Shown here piece by piece: positions 52,826-61,874 of a stretch of DNA of 64,000 nt. Numbering within the stretch: the first letter of the stretch is position 1; each line of letters begins with the position of its first letter. The DNA is from Bradyrhizobium sp. 199 (GTDB taxonomy: Bacteria; Pseudomonadota; Alphaproteobacteria; Rhizobiales; Xanthobacteraceae). The DNA is taken from the NCBI RefSeq assembly GCF_023073355.1, contig NZ_JADPJI010000002.1:558001-622000 (forward strand), read 5' to 3'. The translations under genes were made by a program, and so were the position numbers. The notes below the pieces were generated by a model. The model did no database searches. It was given only the letters and a program-made list of their open reading frames with translations, and was not told the DNA's origin.

Positions 52826-54736
52826 ATGAAGGTCGACGGTAAAGGTCGTTATCACGAGGTCCATGCGCGCTCTCTCGCCGACCCTGACGGCTTCTGGGCC
52901 GAGGCGGCGAAAGAGATCGACTGGATCGAGCCGCCTAAGAAAATCTTCGACGCCGCGCAGGGAACCTACGGCCGCTGGTTCACCGGCGGTGTCGTCAATA
53001 CCTGCTACAACGCGCTCGACCGCCATGTCGAACGCGGCCGCGCCGACCAGGTCGCGCTGATCCATGATTCGCCGCTCGCGGGAAGCATCACCCGACTGAC
53101 CTATGCCGAGCTGCTGAGCGAGGTACAGGCGCTTGGCGCCATCATGCAGGATTTTGGCGTCGCCAAGGGCGACCGTGTCATCCTCTACATGCCGATGGTG
53201 CCAGAGGCGGTGATCGCGATGCTCGCCTGCGCGCGGATCGGCGCGGTGCACTCAGTGGTGTTCGGCGGCTTTGCCGCGAAGGAGCTCGCCACCCGTATCG
53301 ACGACGCGGAGCCGAAGCTCATTCTCTCCGCGAGCTGCGGCATCGAGCCCGGCCGAGTCGTGCAGTACAAGCCGCTGCTCGACGAGGCGATCAAGCTTGC
53401 CGTCAGCAAGCCGAAGGCCTGCATCGTGCTGCAACGTCCGCAGCTGACTTGCGACCTGGCCCCGGGCCGGGACTACGACTGGACGAGCCTGCGCCGCAAG
53501 GCGCTGAACGACGGCAAGAAGGCTTTTTGCGTGCCCGTTGCCGCGACCGATCCGCTCTACATCCTCTACACCTCCGGCACCACGGGCATCCCGAAGGGTG
53601 TCGTGCGCGACAATGGCGGCCATCTCGTCGCGGTCAAATGGTCGATGTTCAACCTTTATGGCGTCAAGCCGGGCGAGGTGTGGTGGTGCGGCTCCGACAT
53701 CGGTTGGGTGGTCGGCCACAGCTACATCGTCTACGGTCCGCTGCTGCACGGCGCGACGACGATCATGTACGAGGGCAAGCCGGTCGGCACGCCCGACGCC
53801 GGTGCGTTCTGGCGTGTCATCTCGGAGCACAAGGCCGTTGCCTTCTTCACCGCGCCGACCGCGTTCCGCGCGATCCGGAAAGAGGATCCGGAAGGAAAGT
53901 TCATCCGGCGATACGATCTGTCGAAACTCCGCACGCTGTTCCTCGCCGGCGAGCGCGCCGATCCGCCGACGGTGGAATGGGCGGAGCAGCAATTGAAGGT
54001 GCCGGTGATCGACCATTGGTGGCAGACCGAGACCGGATGGTGCATCGCCGGCAACCCGGTCGGGCTCGGCATGTTGCCGGTGAAGCATGGCTCTCCCACC
54101 GTGCCGATGCCGGGCTACCAGGTGGATGTCGTCGACGAAGCGGCAAAGCCGGTGGGACCCAACACCATGGGCTCGATCGTCATCAAGCTGCCGATGCCGC
54201 CGGGCTGCCTGCCGACGCTGTGGAATCAGGACGAGCGCTTCAGCCAGGCTTATCTCACCGAATTCCCGGGCTACTACAAAACCTCGGATGCGGGCTACAA
54301 GGACGAGGACGGCTATGTCTTTGTCATGGGCCGCACCGACGACATCATCAACGTCGCCGGCCATCGGCTCTCCACCGGCAGCATGGAGGAGATCCTGGCC
54401 TCGCATCCCGATGTCGCCGAATGCGCCGTGCTGGGCGTCAAGGACGCGATCAAGGGCGAGGTGCCGTGCGGCTTCCTCGTGCTCAAGGCCGGCGTGAAGC
54501 GTGCGCCAGCCGAGATCGAGAAGGAGATCGTCGCGCTGGTGCGCGACAAGCTCGGCCCGGTCGCAGCCTTCAAGCTCGCGATCACCGTCGGCCGCCTGCC
54601 CAAGACGCGATCCGGCAAGATTCTGCGCGGCACCATCAAGAAGATCGCCGACGGCGAGTCCTGGACCATGCCGGCGACGATCGAAGATCCCAAGGCGCTC
54701 GACGAGATCGGCGAGGCGCTGAAGGGGAGGGTGTGA
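52826..54736 (+). CDS. prpE: Propionyl-CoA synthetase
   Basis: A 636-residue ANL-superfamily ligase that activates propionate (and acetate) with ATP and CoA. The N-terminal YHEVHARSLADPDGFWAEAA is typical of acyl-CoA synthetases of the Acs/PrpE group. Motifs are YTSGTTGIPKGVVRD, WWQTETGWC and the C-terminal PKTRSGKILRG whose Lys is the acetylation site. DNGGHLVAVKWSM is typical for PrpE. Downstream and upstream DNA are intergenic repeats, so it is monocistronic. CGGGAG lies before the ATG. Confidence 0.92.
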   Translation: MKVDGKGRYHEVHARSLADPDGFWAEAAKEIDWIEPPKKIFDAAQGTYGRWFTGGVVNTCYNALDRHVERGRADQVALIHDSPLAGSITRLTYAELLSEVQALGAIMQDFGVAKGDRVILYMPMVPEAVIAMLACARIGAVHSVVFGGFAAKELATRIDDAEPKLILSASCGIEPGRVVQYKPLLDEAIKLAVSKPKACIVLQRPQLTCDLAPGRDYDWTSLRRKALNDGKKAFCVPVAATDPLYILYTSGTTGIPKGVVRDNGGHLVAVKWSMFNLYGVKPGEVWWCGSDIGWVVGHSYIVYGPLLHGATTIMYEGKPVGTPDAGAFWRVISEHKAVAFFTAPTAFRAIRKEDPEGKFIRRYDLSKLRTLFLAGERADPPTVEWAEQQLKVPVIDHWWQTETGWCIAGNPVGLGMLPVKHGSPTVPMPGYQVDVVDEAAKPVGPNTMGSIVIKLPMPPGCLPTLWNQDERFSQAYLTEFPGYYKTSDAGYKDEDGYVFVMGRTDDIINVAGHRLSTGSMEEILASHPDVAECAVLGVKDAIKGEVPCGFLVLKAGVKRAPAEIEKEIVALVRDKLGPVAAFKLAITVGRLPKTRSGKILRGTIKKIADGESWTMPATIEDPKALDEIGEALKGRV

Positions 54737-54742
54737 GGCAAA

Positions 54743-54826
54743 GCGTCATCCCGGGGCGGTCCGCAGGACCGAAACCGGGATCTCGAGATTCCTGGTCTGG
54801 TGCTTACGCACCATCCCGGAATGACG
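54743..54826. repeat. Interspersed repeat, CGTCATTCCGGG type, copy 2
   Basis: CGTCATCCCGGGG opens, GGATCTCGAGATTCC lies in the middle and CCCGGAATGACG closes; this mirrors copy 1 at 25369-25480. It follows the prpE stop at once and may end its transcript. Confidence 0.7.
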
Positions 54827-54889
54827 GTGTTGCCGGCTTACATTCTCCGCATTCCGCGCTAAACAAGGGCCGCCAACAAGGGACCTCGT

Positions 54890-55156
54890 ATGCCAATCGC
54901 CGCGCCGCGCCTGCTTGCAGCCGTGCTGCTCGCCATCGCTCTCTCCGCCTGCTCCGCGCGCTACCAGACGCCGGTGGCGGTGGGCGGCGACGATGACCAC
55001 GCGGTCTGCCAGAGTCGCGGCTATGCGGTAGGCTCGCCGGAATACGTGGCCTGCCGCAAGGACCGCGACGTCCAGCGCAACGCCGCCACCGCGCGCGCCG
55101 ACCGCCGCCAGCGCGATCTCGGCGAATACATGCTGAACCATCCTGAGCGGCCGTAA
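54890..55156 (+). CDS. Small lipoprotein, unknown function
   Basis: An 88-residue protein with a lipoprotein signal (LLAAVLLAIALSAC, lipobox LSAC with Cys at about residue 21). The mature part has VCQSRGYAVGSPEYVACRKD and a basic helix AATARADRRQRDLGEYML. Similar small lipoproteins with SPEYVACRKD are frequent in Bradyrhizobium. The function is unknown. Confidence 0.75.
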   Translation: MPIAAPRLLAAVLLAIALSACSARYQTPVAVGGDDDHAVCQSRGYAVGSPEYVACRKDRDVQRNAATARADRRQRDLGEYMLNHPERP

Positions 55157-55280
55157 GCGCCGCGCGCTGTTTCTACAATGTTGTCGCGGCGAAGGCCGAA
55201 GTCCGTACCGCGGAATCCATCGGCGAGGACCGTAGGCGCAAGCGCGCTGCTTCTCGGCAGAGGAGAAGCACAAACAAAGA

Positions 55281-55302
55281 CGCGGCGGGTTGGCCCGCCG
55301 CG
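55281..55302 (-). terminator. Intrinsic terminator of trcR
   Basis: A perfect 9-bp stem CGCGGCGGG/CCCGCCGCG with a TTGG loop lies between the convergent lipoprotein and trcR genes. Read on the reverse strand it is followed by TCTTTGTTTG, a U-rich tract. Confidence 0.65.
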
Positions 55303-55332
55303 TTCGCGTCGATCATTATCGCAGGCGGAGGA

Positions 55333-56028
55333 TTACTCCTCCTCCTGGTCCTGCTTCTTGCCGCCGAGCGTCTTCAGCTTGGCGAATACGGCGTCGAGGT
55401 TGAGGTCGTCGCTCGATCGCTCGGCCGGCTCGAACTCGTCCTTCTTAGTGGTCTCGGATGCCGGCAGCAGGGTTGCGCCGCCATAGGCTGCGTCGATCGG
55501 CTTCTCCTTGGCCGCGCGCGCCACCTCGAAATCGAGCTCCATCTGCGAGCAGAGGCCGAGGGTGACGGGGTCGATCGGGGTCAGCTGGGAAGTGTTCCAG
55601 TGGGTTCGGTCCCGCACGCTCGCAATCGTGCTCTTGGTGGTGCCGACCAGGCGCATGATCTGGGCGTCCTTGAGCTCGGCATGGTTGCGCAGCAGCCAGA
55701 GGATGGCGCTCGGACGCTCGTGACGGCGCGAAACCGGGGTGTAGCGCGGGCCCTTCCGCTTGGGCTGGGGCGGCAGCACCACCTTGCTCTCCTGGAGGCG
55801 GAGCCGGTAATCCGGATTCCTCTCGCCCTTCTCGATCTCCTCGCGGGTCAGCTGGCCGTTGGAGAGGGGATCCATGCCCTTGATGCCCTGGGCAGCATCG
55901 CCGTCGGCGATCGCGCGCACCTCGAGGGGATGCATCTTGGTGAAATCGGCGACCTGGTCGAAGGTCAGCGCGGTGTTGTCGAGCAGCCAGACGGCGGTCG
56001 CCTTGGGCATCAGAGGTGCGTTGCTCAT
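55333..56028 (-). CDS. trcR: Cell cycle transcriptional regulator TrcR (DUF1013)
   Basis: A 231-residue DNA-binding protein restricted to Alphaproteobacteria. The N-terminal PKATAVWLLDNTALTFDQVA and MHPLEVRAIADGD, and central SAILWLLRNHAELKDAQIMR with LVGTTKSTIASVRDR form its helix-turn-helix regions. In Caulobacter-type cells it binds many promoters together with CtrA-linked regulation. AGGAG 7 bases before the ATG at 56028 supports this start over 56082. It is divergent from ispH, which is the usual order. Confidence 0.93.
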   Translation of the reverse strand: MSNAPLMPKATAVWLLDNTALTFDQVADFTKMHPLEVRAIADGDAAQGIKGMDPLSNGQLTREEIEKGERNPDYRLRLQESKVVLPPQPKRKGPRYTPVSRRHERPSAILWLLRNHAELKDAQIMRLVGTTKSTIASVRDRTHWNTSQLTPIDPVTLGLCSQMELDFEVARAAKEKPIDAAYGGATLLPASETTKKDEFEPAERSSDDLNLDAVFAKLKTLGGKKQDQEEE

Positions 56029-56271
56029 GGCAAATCTCCTTTGTGCTTCGCCCACCCCTCTGGAGGCGAAACCGGTGGTCATCAGCGATGACTGGGAATT
56101 CGGGCTTTATAAGCCCGGAGGGGGTAGCCACGCAATGGTTCTGCTATAGATAGTGCCTTGACAGCGCCCGAAAGGGGGCCCAATTCCCTGTAAGCCCGTA
56201 CCCAAGCCCTATTCCATCCATCGACCGCTTCCCGCCCATTTGGCGAGGTGATTCGGTCCCGAGATCACTCA

Positions 56272-57240
56272 ATGTCAGCCAAACCAGACCTCAAGATCGT
56301 GCTTTGTTCTCCCCGAGGCTTTTGCGCCGGGGTGGTCCGGGCGATCGACACCGTGGAACGAGCGCTCGATAAATACGGTGCCCCGGTCTATGTTCGCCAC
56401 GAGATTGTGCACAACAAGTACGTCGTCGATGGGTTGAAGAAAAAGGGCGCCATCTTCGTCGAGGAGCTCGCCGAAATCCCGGAAAACACCTCCGCGCCGG
56501 TGGTGTTCTCGGCCCATGGCGTGCCGAAATCGGTTCCGGCCGACGCCCAGTCCCGCAATCTGTTCTCGCTCGATGCGACCTGCCCGCTGGTGACCAAGGT
56601 GCACCGCGAGGCCGCGATCCACTTCAAGCGTGGCCGCGAGATCTTCCTGATCGGCCACTCCCATCACCCCGAAGTGGTCGGCACGCTCGGCCAGCTTCCG
56701 ACCGGCGCCGTCACCTTGATCGAGACCGCCGAGGACGCCAAGACCATTGCGCCGAAGGATCCGAACAACCTCGCCTTTGTGACCCAGACCACGCTGTCGA
56801 TCGACGACACCGCGGAGATCGTGGCGCTCCTGAAGGAGCGCTTTCCGAACATCAACGGGCCGCACAAGGAAGACATCTGCTACGCCACCACCAACCGCCA
56901 GCTCGCGGTGAAGAAGGTGGCCCCCGTGGTGGACGCCTTGATCGTGGTCGGTGCGCCGAACTCGTCGAACTCGCAGCGCCTGCGCGAGGTCGCCGAGCGC
57001 GAGGGCTGCGGGATCGCGGTGCTGGCGCAGCGCGCCACCGACATCGACTGGGACAAGTTCGGCAACATCACGAGCCTCGGCATCACCGCAGGCGCATCCG
57101 CGCCGGAGGTGATTGTCGAAGAGATCATGGACGCGTTCGCCGAGCGCTACACGCTGCATGTGGAGACGGTTTCGGCCGCGGAGGAGAACGAGTTCTTCCC
57201 GCTGCCGCGTCAGGTGCGCCCCGAAGCCGCCGCCGAGTAG
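56272..57240 (+). CDS. ispH: 4-hydroxy-3-methylbut-2-enyl diphosphate reductase
   Basis: A 322-residue [4Fe-4S] enzyme making IPP and DMAPP in the last step of the MEP isoprenoid pathway. The three cluster cysteines are in [18 protein letters not shown] and [20 protein letters not shown] and [10 protein letters not shown] are also conserved. The ATG at 56272 is chosen; an earlier start at 56248 in frame is less likely. thrB follows by 6 bases. Confidence 0.97.
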   Translation: MSAKPDLKIVLCSPRGFCAGVVRAIDTVERALDKYGAPVYVRHEIVHNKYVVDGLKKKGAIFVEELAEIPENTSAPVVFSAHGVPKSVPADAQSRNLFSLDATCPLVTKVHREAAIHFKRGREIFLIGHSHHPEVVGTLGQLPTGAVTLIETAEDAKTIAPKDPNNLAFVTQTTLSIDDTAEIVALLKERFPNINGPHKEDICYATTNRQLAVKKVAPVVDALIVVGAPNSSNSQRLREVAEREGCGIAVLAQRATDIDWDKFGNITSLGITAGASAPEVIVEEIMDAFAERYTLHVETVSAAEENEFFPLPRQVRPEAAAE

Positions 57241-57246
57241 ACCTTC

Positions 57247-58230
57247 ATGGCGGTCTACACCGACGTTGCCGCCGACGAGCTTGCGGATTTCCTGAAGCAA
57301 TATGATCTCGGCGAAGTGCTCTCCTACAAGGGCATCGCCGAGGGGGTCGAGAACACAAACTTTCTGCTGCACACGAGTACGGGTTCGTTCATCCTCACGC
57401 TCTACGAGAAGCGCGTGGCGAAGAACGATTTGCCGTTCTTCCTGGCGCTGATGGCGCATCTGGCCGAGCACGGCATCAACTGCCCGCTGCCGGTGAAGGG
57501 AATAGACGGCGAGGCACTGCGCGAGCTGTCCGGGCGCCCCGCGGCCATCATCACCTTTCTCGAAGGCATGTGGCCGCGCAAGCCGAATGTGGCGCATTGC
57601 GCCGGCGTCGGTGCAGCGCTTGCGAAGATGCATCTGGCCGGCGCGAACTTTGCGATCAGGCGCGCCAACGCGCTGTCGGTCTCCGGCTGGCGGCCACTAT
57701 TCGATGCGGCCTCACACCGCGCCGACGAGGTGCAGCCGGGCCTGCGCGCGTTTCTCGCGGCCGAGCTCGACCATCTCTCGAGCGGGGTCTGGCCGACCGA
57801 TCTGCCGGAAGGCGTGATCCACGCCGACCTCTTCAACGACAACGTCTTCTTCCTCGGCGACAAGCTCTCCGGGATCATCGACTTCACTTTCGCCTGCAAC
57901 GACATGCTGGCCTATGACGTCGCGATCTGCCTCAATGCCTGGTGCTTCGAGCCGGATCATTCCTTCAACGTCACCAAGGCGCGTGCCTTTCTCAACGCCT
58001 ACGGCCGGGTGCGAAAGCTTTCGGATGCCGAAGAGGCCGCGCTGCCGCTGCTCGCGCGTGGCGCTGCGATCCGCTTCCTGCTGACGCGGCTGGTGGACTG
58101 GCTCAACGTGCCCGAAGGGGCGCTGGTCAAGCCGAAGGATCCGCTGGAATATGTCCGCAAGCTGCGCTTTCACCAGAGCGTGGCGAGCGTGCGCGACTAT
58201 GGGCTGATGCCGTCGGGGCTGGTGGCGTGA
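57247..58230 (+). CDS. thrB: Homoserine kinase (APH-type ThrB)
   Basis: A 327-residue kinase of the aminoglycoside-phosphotransferase fold that phosphorylates homoserine for threonine synthesis. The catalytic loop [11 protein letters not shown] and metal-binding [11 protein letters not shown] are visible; the N-terminal [19 protein letters not shown] is typical. It starts 6 bases after ispH. Its stop overlaps the GTG of rnhA. The ispH-thrB-rnhA order is conserved in many Alphaproteobacteria. Confidence 0.95.
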   Translation: MAVYTDVAADELADFLKQYDLGEVLSYKGIAEGVENTNFLLHTSTGSFILTLYEKRVAKNDLPFFLALMAHLAEHGINCPLPVKGIDGEALRELSGRPAAIITFLEGMWPRKPNVAHCAGVGAALAKMHLAGANFAIRRANALSVSGWRPLFDAASHRADEVQPGLRAFLAAELDHLSSGVWPTDLPEGVIHADLFNDNVFFLGDKLSGIIDFTFACNDMLAYDVAICLNAWCFEPDHSFNVTKARAFLNAYGRVRKLSDAEEAALPLLARGAAIRFLLTRLVDWLNVPEGALVKPKDPLEYVRKLRFHQSVASVRDYGLMPSGLVA

Positions 58231-58691
58231 GCGAGCTTCCCAATGTCACGATCTACACCGACGGCGCCTGCTCGGGAAATCCCGGGCCGGGCGGCTGGGG
58301 CGCGATCCTGAAGTTCGGCGACAAGGAGAAGGAGCTGAACGGCGGCGAGCGCCACACCACCAACAACCAGATGGAACTGATGGCGGCGATCTCGGCACTC
58401 GAGGCGCTGAAGAAGCCGTGCACCGTCGATCTCTACACCGACAGCCAGTATGTCCGGCAGGGCATCACGGGATGGATCTTCGGTTGGAAGCGCAACGGCT
58501 GGCGCACCGCCGCCAAGAAGCCGGTGAAGAACGTCGAGCTGTGGCAGCGCTTGGATGCCGCGCTGAAGCAGCACGATGTGCGCTGGCACTGGGTCAAGGG
58601 CCACGCCGGCCATCCCGAGAACGAACGCGCCGATCAACTCGCGCGCGACGGGATCGTGAAGGCGCGGTTGCAGCAGAGGGTCGCGGAGTAG
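58227..58691 (+). CDS. rnhA: Ribonuclease HI
   Basis: A 154-residue endonuclease that removes RNA from RNA-DNA hybrids. Catalytic residues are Asp in [16 protein letters not shown], Glu in [16 protein letters not shown], Asp in [13 protein letters not shown] and Asp in [10 protein letters not shown]. The GTG start overlaps the thrB stop (GTGA), and homology starts at about the fifth residue; the length matches E. coli RNase HI (155). Confidence 0.96.
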   Translation: MSELPNVTIYTDGACSGNPGPGGWGAILKFGDKEKELNGGERHTTNNQMELMAAISALEALKKPCTVDLYTDSQYVRQGITGWIFGWKRNGWRTAAKKPVKNVELWQRLDAALKQHDVRWHWVKGHAGHPENERADQLARDGIVKARLQQRVAE

Positions 58692-58715
58692 GAGCGCGCA
58701 GTTGGCACCGGCTTC

Positions 58716-58804
58716 GTAGGGTGCGCAAAGCGAAGCGTGCCCACGACTTTTCTGAATCGAGGAAGAAGGTGGGCACGGCCCTGACGCGCCTTTGCCCACC
58801 CTAC
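58716..58804. repeat. Interspersed repeat, GTAGGGTGCGCAAAGCGAAGCGTGCCCAC type
   Basis: GTAGGGTGCGCAAAGCG and GCGTGCCCAC are mirrored by GTGGGCACGGC and CGCCTTTGCCCACCCTAC. A degenerate relative (GCAAAGCGAATCGTGCGCAC, GGGCACGGCGCAAACGCGCC) is at 41757-41850. It sits between the convergent rnhA and peroxiredoxin genes. Confidence 0.75.
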
Positions 58805-58832
58805 GACACTTCCCCCTTTGAAGTAGCCGCGC

Positions 58833-59318
58833 CTACAGCTGCCCCAGCAGCGTATCGCCGCCGGAGACCTCGACCTTCCCGGGCATCGCTTCGAGGTTCA
58901 GCTTCTTGACCACGCCGTCCTCGACCAGCATCGAATAGCGCTTGGAGCGGATGCCGAGGCCGTTGGCGGAGGCGTCCAGCTCCATGCCGATCGCCTTGGC
59001 GAACTCGGCGTTGCCGTCGGCAAGGAAGATGGCCTCGTCGCGCTGGTCGGTGTCGCGCTTCCAGGCGTTCATGACGAAGGCGTCGTTGACGGAGACGATG
59101 GCGATGGCGTCGACGCCCTTCTCCTTCAGGGCGTAGGCGTTGAGGAAGATGCTCGGCAGATGCATCTTGTGGCAGGTGCCGGTGTAGGCGCCGGGCACCG
59201 CGAACAGCGCCACCTTCTTGCCCTTGAAGATATCGTCGGTGGTCTTCACCTGCGGACCTTCCGCCGTCATCACCCGGAATTTCGCCTCGGGCAGCTTGTC
59301 GCCAGTCTGGATCGCCAT
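58833..59318 (-). CDS. Peroxiredoxin (Prx5-type)
   Basis: A 161-residue peroxiredoxin of the AhpC-TSA/Prx5 class. The peroxidatic Cys lies in PGAYTGTCHKMHLP (consensus PGAFTPTCS). Other segments are SVNDAFVMNAWKRD and ANGLGIRSKRYSMLVEDG. A resolving Cys is not evident, so glutathione/glutaredoxin is the likely reductant. GGGA is found 8 bases before the ATG at 59318. It reduces H2O2 and alkyl hydroperoxides in the cytoplasm. Confidence 0.93.
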   Translation of the reverse strand: MAIQTGDKLPEAKFRVMTAEGPQVKTTDDIFKGKKVALFAVPGAYTGTCHKMHLPSIFLNAYALKEKGVDAIAIVSVNDAFVMNAWKRDTDQRDEAIFLADGNAEFAKAIGMELDASANGLGIRSKRYSMLVEDGVVKKLNLEAMPGKVEVSGGDTLLGQL

Positions 59319-59437
59319 CGTCAGTCTCCCTGAATATCGATCCCGCTTTTTAGACCGTGGCGCCGGCCCGCACAATATTGCCGGCGGCGTAAGCGGCGGG
59401 GCCTGGGCCTCTCTTTGGGCCGTTCACCGTGATGTCA

Positions 59438-59992
59438 TCAGCCGGCGAAGCCGCCGCCGTCGAGGAAGGCCTGCTCTTGCTCGGTGGTGTCTCGGTTGAG
59501 GAGACGGTTGCGGTGGGGGAAGCGGCCGAACCGCTGGATGATGTCGGCGTGCTCGCGGGCGTATCTCAGGTTTTCGGTATTATCGGTGTTCTGAAACAGC
59601 GCCACGCAATGCAGCTGATCGGGCAGGTGCTCGGAATGCATGAAGGGCAAATAGAGGAATTGGAGCAGGATGGGATCGACCCTGCGATCTGTGCCCCTTT
59701 CGATGGCGCGGCGGGCAACGTCGCGCGCCAGCGCATCGCTGGCAAAGGCCTGCGGCGTGTCGCGAAACATGTTGCGGGGGAACTGGTCGAGCACGATGAC
59801 CAGTGCGAGCGCGCCGTCATCACTTGCCTCCCATGATGCAAGCTCACCGGCGACCGCCCTCTGCCACAGCGCGAGAAAGCGGCGCCTGACCTCCGCGTCG
59901 AAAGCGTCGTCGCGCTTGTACCAGCGCTCGCGGCCGGCCTCGCGCCAGAAGGCGAGAATGCCTGCTGGCGAGATGTCGTCGATGCCCGGCAT
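59438..59992 (-). CDS. DUF924-family protein
   Basis: A 184-residue all-helical TPR-like protein of DUF924. Hallmarks are ILAFWREAGRERWYKRDDAFD near the start, ALVIVLDQFPRNMFRDT in the middle and FGRFPHRNRLLNRDTT. The function is unknown although the family is widespread. It starts 12 bases after the fadD stop on the same strand, so it is in an operon with fadD. Confidence 0.92.
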   Translation of the reverse strand: MPGIDDISPAGILAFWREAGRERWYKRDDAFDAEVRRRFLALWQRAVAGELASWEASDDGALALVIVLDQFPRNMFRDTPQAFASDALARDVARRAIERGTDRRVDPILLQFLYLPFMHSEHLPDQLHCVALFQNTDNTENLRYAREHADIIQRFGRFPHRNRLLNRDTTEQEQAFLDGGGFAG

Positions 59993-60004
59993 CAGCGGAA
60001 CGGC

Positions 60005-61690
60005 TTACGCCGCCTCCGCCTTCTTCTCGTCGCGGAGCTGCCGGCGCAGGATCTTGCCGACATTGGTCTTGGGCAGGTCGGTGCGGAATTCGATGTGCTT
60101 GGGCACCTTGTAGCCGGTCAGCTGCTCCTGGCAGAACTTGATCACGGATTCCGCGGTGAGGTTCGGATCCTTCTTGACGATGAAGGCCTTCACCGCCTCG
60201 CCCGACTTGGAATCGGGGATCCCGATCACGGCGCATTCGAGCACGCCCGGATGGCTCGCGATCACTTCCTCGATCTCGTTGGGATAAACGTTGAAGCCGG
60301 AGACCAGGATCATGTCCTTCTTGCGATCGACGATCTTGGTGTAGCCCTTCTCGTCCATGATGCCGATGTCGCCGGTACGGAAATAACCGTCCGCGGTCAT
60401 CACCTTGGCGGTCTCCTCCGGCCTATTCCAGTAACCCGACATCACTTGCGGACCCTTGGCGCAAATCTCGCCTGCCTGGCCGAGCGGGACTTCGTTGCCG
60501 TCGTCGTCGCGAATCGAGATGTAAGTCGAGGGCACGGGAAGGCCGATGGTGCCGGTGAATTCGGTCGCGGTCGCCGGGTTGCAGGTCAGCGTCGGCGAAG
60601 TCTCCGACAGGCCGTAACCCTCGGCAATGAAGCAACCGGTGATCGCTTTCCACTGGTCGGCAACAGGACGTTGGACGGCCATGCCGCCGCCGTTGGAGAT
60701 CTTCAGCTTGGAGAAGTCGAGCTTCTTGAAATCAGGGTGGTGCATCAAACCGTTATAGAGCGTGTTCACGGCCGGGAAGCTGTTGACCTGGACCTTCGCC
60801 AGCTCCTTGACGAAGCCCGCGATGTCGCGCGGGTTGGGGATCAGGAGATTGCAGCCGCCGGCGCGCACCGCGAGCAGGTAGCAGGCCGTCAGCGCGAAGA
60901 TGTGATAGAGCGGCAGCGCGCAGACGATCATGAGCTGATCGACATGCGGTGGCGTGGCCATCGCCGGCTGCAACCAGGCGTCGTTCTGCAAGACGTTGGC
61001 GACGATGTTGCGATGGAGCAGGGTGGCGCCCTTGGAGACGCCGGTGGTGCCGCCGGTGTATTGCAGGAACGCGACGTCGCCCGGCGAGAGCTTTGGCTTG
61101 TTGAAGGTCATGCCGCGACCGGCCGAGAGCGCGTCGTTGAAGGACACCGCGCCCGGCAGGGACCACGCCGGGACCATCTTCTTGACGCGGCGGACGACGA
61201 GATTGACGATCACGCCCTTGAAGCCGAGCAGGTCGCCCATACTCGCGACGATGACATGCTTCACCGCGGTCTTCGCGATCACCTGTTCGACGGTGTGGGC
61301 AAAGTTCTCCAGCACGATGATGGCTTCAGCACCGGAATCCCTAAGCTGATGCTCGAGCTCACGCGGGGTGTAGAGCGGGTTGACGTTGACGACCGCAAGA
61401 CCGGCCCGCAGCACGGCGGCAGTCGCAACCGGATATTGCAGCACGTTCGGCATCATGAGGGCGACGCGCGCGCCGCGCTGCAGTCCTTGGCCCTGCAAAT
61501 AGCCGGCGAGCGCGACCGACATCTGGTCGAGGTCGCGGTAGCTGATCGACTTGTCCATGCAGATGAACGCCTTGCGGTCGGCGAACTTGGTGAAGCTCTC
61601 CTCCAGCAGGTCGACCAGCGATGCGTATTGGGTCGGCTCGATATCGGCAGGCACGCCGGACGGATATTGCTTGAGCCAGATGCGCTCCAT
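60005..61690 (-). CDS. fadD: Long-chain fatty acid-CoA ligase
   Basis: A 561-residue AMP-forming acyl-CoA synthetase. Motifs are FLQYTGGTTGVSKGATLLH (P-loop), EGYGLSETSPTL, GYFRTGDIGIMDEKGY and DLPKTNVGKILRRQLR with catalytic Lys. It activates fatty acids for beta-oxidation at the inner membrane. The length and ERIWLKQYPSGVPADI N-terminus are like E. coli FadD. Downstream DUF924 shares its transcription unit. Confidence 0.94.
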   Translation of the reverse strand: MERIWLKQYPSGVPADIEPTQYASLVDLLEESFTKFADRKAFICMDKSISYRDLDQMSVALAGYLQGQGLQRGARVALMMPNVLQYPVATAAVLRAGLAVVNVNPLYTPRELEHQLRDSGAEAIIVLENFAHTVEQVIAKTAVKHVIVASMGDLLGFKGVIVNLVVRRVKKMVPAWSLPGAVSFNDALSAGRGMTFNKPKLSPGDVAFLQYTGGTTGVSKGATLLHRNIVANVLQNDAWLQPAMATPPHVDQLMIVCALPLYHIFALTACYLLAVRAGGCNLLIPNPRDIAGFVKELAKVQVNSFPAVNTLYNGLMHHPDFKKLDFSKLKISNGGGMAVQRPVADQWKAITGCFIAEGYGLSETSPTLTCNPATATEFTGTIGLPVPSTYISIRDDDGNEVPLGQAGEICAKGPQVMSGYWNRPEETAKVMTADGYFRTGDIGIMDEKGYTKIVDRKKDMILVSGFNVYPNEIEEVIASHPGVLECAVIGIPDSKSGEAVKAFIVKKDPNLTAESVIKFCQEQLTGYKVPKHIEFRTDLPKTNVGKILRRQLRDEKKAEAA

Positions 61691-61874
61691 GGAAAACTCC
61701 CCTCATTGACCAGAGCCCGTTGTGTCTCGGGCTTGCCTCATTGCCGCCAGTATCGAACCTGCCGGAACGGGTGGCAAGCCGAGGCTTAGGGCAAAGGTTG
61801 GGGAGGAGCTACTGGAATCCGGCAGACAGCGCTGCCGCAGGTGCGAAGCGCCGGCTCTCGCGGGAGGAGCGCCG